Source: JAGVYE01 sp964502785 (lineage in GTDB: Archaea; Nanobdellota; Nanobdellia; Woesearchaeales; GW2011-AR9). Taken from it: a stretch of 32,377 bases of DNA. A model generated the notes under the pieces. It did no database searches, had not been told where the DNA came from, and was given only the letters and a program-made list of their open reading frames with translations. The stretch is taken from assembly GCA_964502785.1 (NCBI GenBank), contig CAZCXW010000009.1:1-32377 (forward strand). Direction: 5' to 3'. Below are positions 30,913 to 32,377 of this stretch, one piece after another; position 1 is the first letter of the stretch, and each line of letters begins with the position of its first letter. Position numbers and translations under genes: made by a program.

Positions 30913-31056
30913 ATGACAATGGGTAAACGAGACGTCGAAAAAAGGTTAAAAGATCTTAAGCAGGAAGTGGCTGCTCTTGAAGCGAAATGCCAGGGCGGGG
31001 GAGGAAAAAAAGAAGATTATGAACTGCTTGCCAAATTAAAGCGGAAGCTGAATTAA
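30913..31056 (+). CDS. Coiled-coil microprotein (47 residues)
   Basis: The frame MTMGKRDVEKRLKDLKQEVA continues with a charged heptad-like helix, a GGGG hinge and a second helix ending KLKRKLN. GGTGATC just before the ATG could act as a ribosome site, and TTTTTATAC (about 30873-30881) is a TATA box at a suitable distance. An ATG at 30895 in the same frame would add six residues (MISVIT). Codon use and composition look coding. The two-helix layout suggests a small hairpin or a dimerising protein. No family is recognised. Confidence 0.55.
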   Translation: MTMGKRDVEKRLKDLKQEVAALEAKCQGGGGKKEDYELLAKLKRKLN

Positions 31057-31094
31057 GCATCTCCTTTGCTTTCCATTTTTATACTAGAAATCAT

Positions 31095-31149
31095 TAGAAT
31101 CTGCTTTTTCCACCAGTGTATTCACTGGTCGTGGGCGGTTTTCTTTGAC
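31095..31149 (-). repeat. Short hairpin element (copy G)
   Basis: On the minus strand this 55-bp copy has both family ends: GTCAAAGAAAACCGCCCACG, then the hairpin CCAGTG-AATA-CACTGG, then GGAAAAAGCAGATTCTA. It equals copy F with everything between its ends removed. It lies in the gap between the microprotein gene and the convergent cupredoxin-like gene. Confidence 0.7.
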
Positions 31150-31171
31150 TTTAGAAAAGAAAAATAAAAAA

Positions 31172-31633
31172 TTATTGCACGGTAATCGTGCCTTGCACTA
31201 CTCTATCTCTGTCATCAGGGCGTTCATCGCGCGTGTCTTCCATTTCGTACTCGCTGGCGTAATAATACACGCCTGGCTGCAAAAATGTATACTGCGCTTT
31301 TGCTCCCGGTGGAAGGAATATCTCCGGACCATTTTCTTGAAACATTATTGTATGGCTGATATAGAACTGTTTTCCTTCTGCATTTTGCACACTGTCTCTG
31401 TTCACCCACATCACTGTGTCTCCGACATTAATTATCAAATCTGTAGGCATGAATTGCAGGTTTTCTACAACTACTTCACTCACCACTCCAGTTGCTTTTA
31501 CAACCAAAGCTTCCTCCTCTTCCTCTGCCACAGACAGCTTTTGTTGCGGTTGTTTTATTTGCTGTTGTTCTACGCAGCTGCTCACCAAGAGCGCGCCCAA
31601 CAGTAAAATACTTAGGACTAGTATTTTTTTCAT
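31172..31633 (-). CDS. Cupredoxin-like lipoprotein with degenerate copper site
   Basis: The 153-residue protein begins with a lipoprotein signal, MKKILVLSILLLGALLVSSC, with Cys20 in the lipobox. A short acidic and Gln-rich linker follows, then a cupredoxin fold: FMPTDLIINVGDTVMWVNRD, SHTIMF (one candidate His ligand), LPPGAKAQYTFLQPGVYYYA. In copper proteins the last strand carries Cys and a second His (Y-x-C-x-x-H-x-x-M). Here it reads YYYASEYEMED, so both are missing. It may have lost copper binding or use acidic ligands. A GGGGGT ribosome site precedes the ATG. It lies just downstream of lgt on the same strand, which fits lipid modification. Confidence 0.8.
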   Translation of the reverse strand: MKKILVLSILLLGALLVSSCVEQQQIKQPQQKLSVAEEEEEALVVKATGVVSEVVVENLQFMPTDLIINVGDTVMWVNRDSVQNAEGKQFYISHTIMFQENGPEIFLPPGAKAQYTFLQPGVYYYASEYEMEDTRDERPDDRDRVVQGTITVQ

Positions 31634-31662
31634 ATTTTTACCCCCTAATACATCTAACCTTA

Positions 31663-32377
31663 CTACTCAGAAGTCCTCCTTTTTAACAATAATTTCCATT
31701 CTCCTTTATAATACTTGTGGAAAGCATAGAGGGCTGCGAGGACCATCAGCAGGCTGAACCATTGGCCAACAGTAAAGGAAAAATAGGTTTTTTCATCGCG
31801 ATAGAAGTCCAGCAAAAACCTTCCCAAACCCTCTAAAAAGATAAAATTCCAAAAAACAAATCCTGATTTAAACTCTTTCTTGTAACCCAGCCAAAGCAGC
31901 CAAACAAATAACAGGAATCTTTTTCCTGCTTCGTACAACTGATACGGATGCCGGCAGAGATCGTCTCCTCCAGTATTTTTAAAATTAACGCACCACAAAC
32001 CATTCCATGGTTTTCCCCAGAGTTCTCCATTCACAAAATTAGCAATCCTTCCTAACGCCAGAGCCAAAACAGCGGGAATCGTCAGAATATCCGCCACGCG
32101 CCAAAAATCGATTTTTTTCTTTTTACAGAACCATAGTGCTCCTAAGACGCTTCCTGCAAATCCGCCATGGAAACTCATTCCCCCCTGCCAAACTTTAAAG
32201 ATATTAAGAACATTTGAGAAATAATAAAGTGGTTCATAAAATAATTCAAAGAGACGCGCTCCTATAATCAGCCCCATCATTACATAAAAGATAAGATCCC
32301 AGATATCTTCTTTGCTGAGATTAAGTTGTGAACGCTGTTTTTGCAGGAAATAAATTCCTAACAAAAAACCTAACACA
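31663..32377 (-). CDS. lgt: Prolipoprotein diacylglyceryl transferase (5' end outside window)
   Basis: Lgt attaches diacylglycerol to the lipobox Cys of prolipoproteins. About 238 residues are visible, with several membrane segments and the family motifs VWQGGMSFHGGFAGSVLGAL, LGRIANFVNGELWG (the Lgt signature) and CRHPYQLYEA. A GTG at 32376 could be read as a start. However, Lgt proteins normally have another 20-30 residues before this point, so the gene very probably begins beyond the window. Lgt is a bacterial enzyme and is generally absent from archaea, whose membranes use ether lipids. The cupredoxin-like lipoprotein gene follows after about 30 nt. Confidence 0.92.
   Translation of the reverse strand, partial: VLGFLLGIYFLQKQRSQLNLSKEDIWDLIFYVMMGLIIGARLFELFYEPLYYFSNVLNIFKVWQGGMSFHGGFAGSVLGALWFCKKKKIDFWRVADILTIPAVLALALGRIANFVNGELWGKPWNGLWCVNFKNTGGDDLCRHPYQLYEAGKRFLLFVWLLWLGYKKEFKSGFVFWNFIFLEGLGRFLLDFYRDEKTYFSFTVGQWFSLLMVLAALYAFHKYYKGEWKLLLKRRTSE

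Noticed and set aside
31145..31606. 153-residue plus-strand frame opposite the cupredoxin-like gene
   Set aside because: It is a His/Cys/Phe-rich shadow of a well-supported lipoprotein gene with a signal peptide and ribosome site.

Overview
This window reads as a chromosomal segment of an archaeon, most likely a DPANN-type lineage close to Woesearchaeota or Pacearchaeota. The evidence is archaeal information-processing genes (aIF5B, aEF1B, ABCE1, Trm1, RtcA), intron-containing tRNAs, TATA-box promoters close to start codons, very compact spacing, and lineage-typical surface proteins. The lineage is an inference from gene content; no marker phylogeny could be run. Several genes look bacterial in type: Lgt, a GTP cyclohydrolase II and a DsbA-like lipoprotein.

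Layout. 1-6 kb: a secreted coiled-coil protein (partial), a PUA-like RNA-binding protein, aIF5B, a DsbA-like lipoprotein, Trm1, an isoaspartyl methyltransferase, and a PEBP/RKIP gene whose lipoprotein signal peptide is split by a 224-bp hairpin-rich insertion. 6.3-8.3 kb: two paralogous proteins of unknown function separated by another hairpin array. 8.3-11 kb: aEF1B with a zinc-ribbon partner, the rtcA-ribA pair, and a tRNA-Trp with two apparent introns, one of them in the T arm. 11-19.7 kb: an amino-acid permease, a probable S-layer protein, an S51 peptidase, a geranylgeranyl-reductase-like flavoprotein, a fusion of an unrecognised domain with a SET domain, a small CARF-like protein, two Nudix hydrolases and two membrane proteins. 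19.8-24.5 kb: an ABC exporter, tRNA-Thr with a 13-nt intron, two small genes and ABCE1. 24.5-25.2 kb: a PIN/AbrB toxin-antitoxin pair. 25.4-30.8 kb: an operon of a tandem RHH regulator, a 1585-residue sequon-rich surface protein and a short protein with a matching N-terminus. 30.9-32.4 kb: a microprotein, a cupredoxin-like lipoprotein and Lgt, which is cut by the window edge.

The main discovery candidate is a dispersed family of at least seven hairpin-array elements (5972-6195, 7165-7429, 12240-12279, 18113-18279, 21597-21648, 22167-22329, 31095-31149). Members share end sequences and internal modules. They differ in the arms of their hairpins while keeping the pairing, including a bulged T at the same place in three copies. 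One copy sits in a gene between 4-bp direct repeats, and removing it restores a perfect lipobox signal peptide, so the family has been mobile.

A second theme is lipoprotein biology. A bacterial-type Lgt occurs in the same window as two lipobox proteins and one lipobox gene broken by the element.
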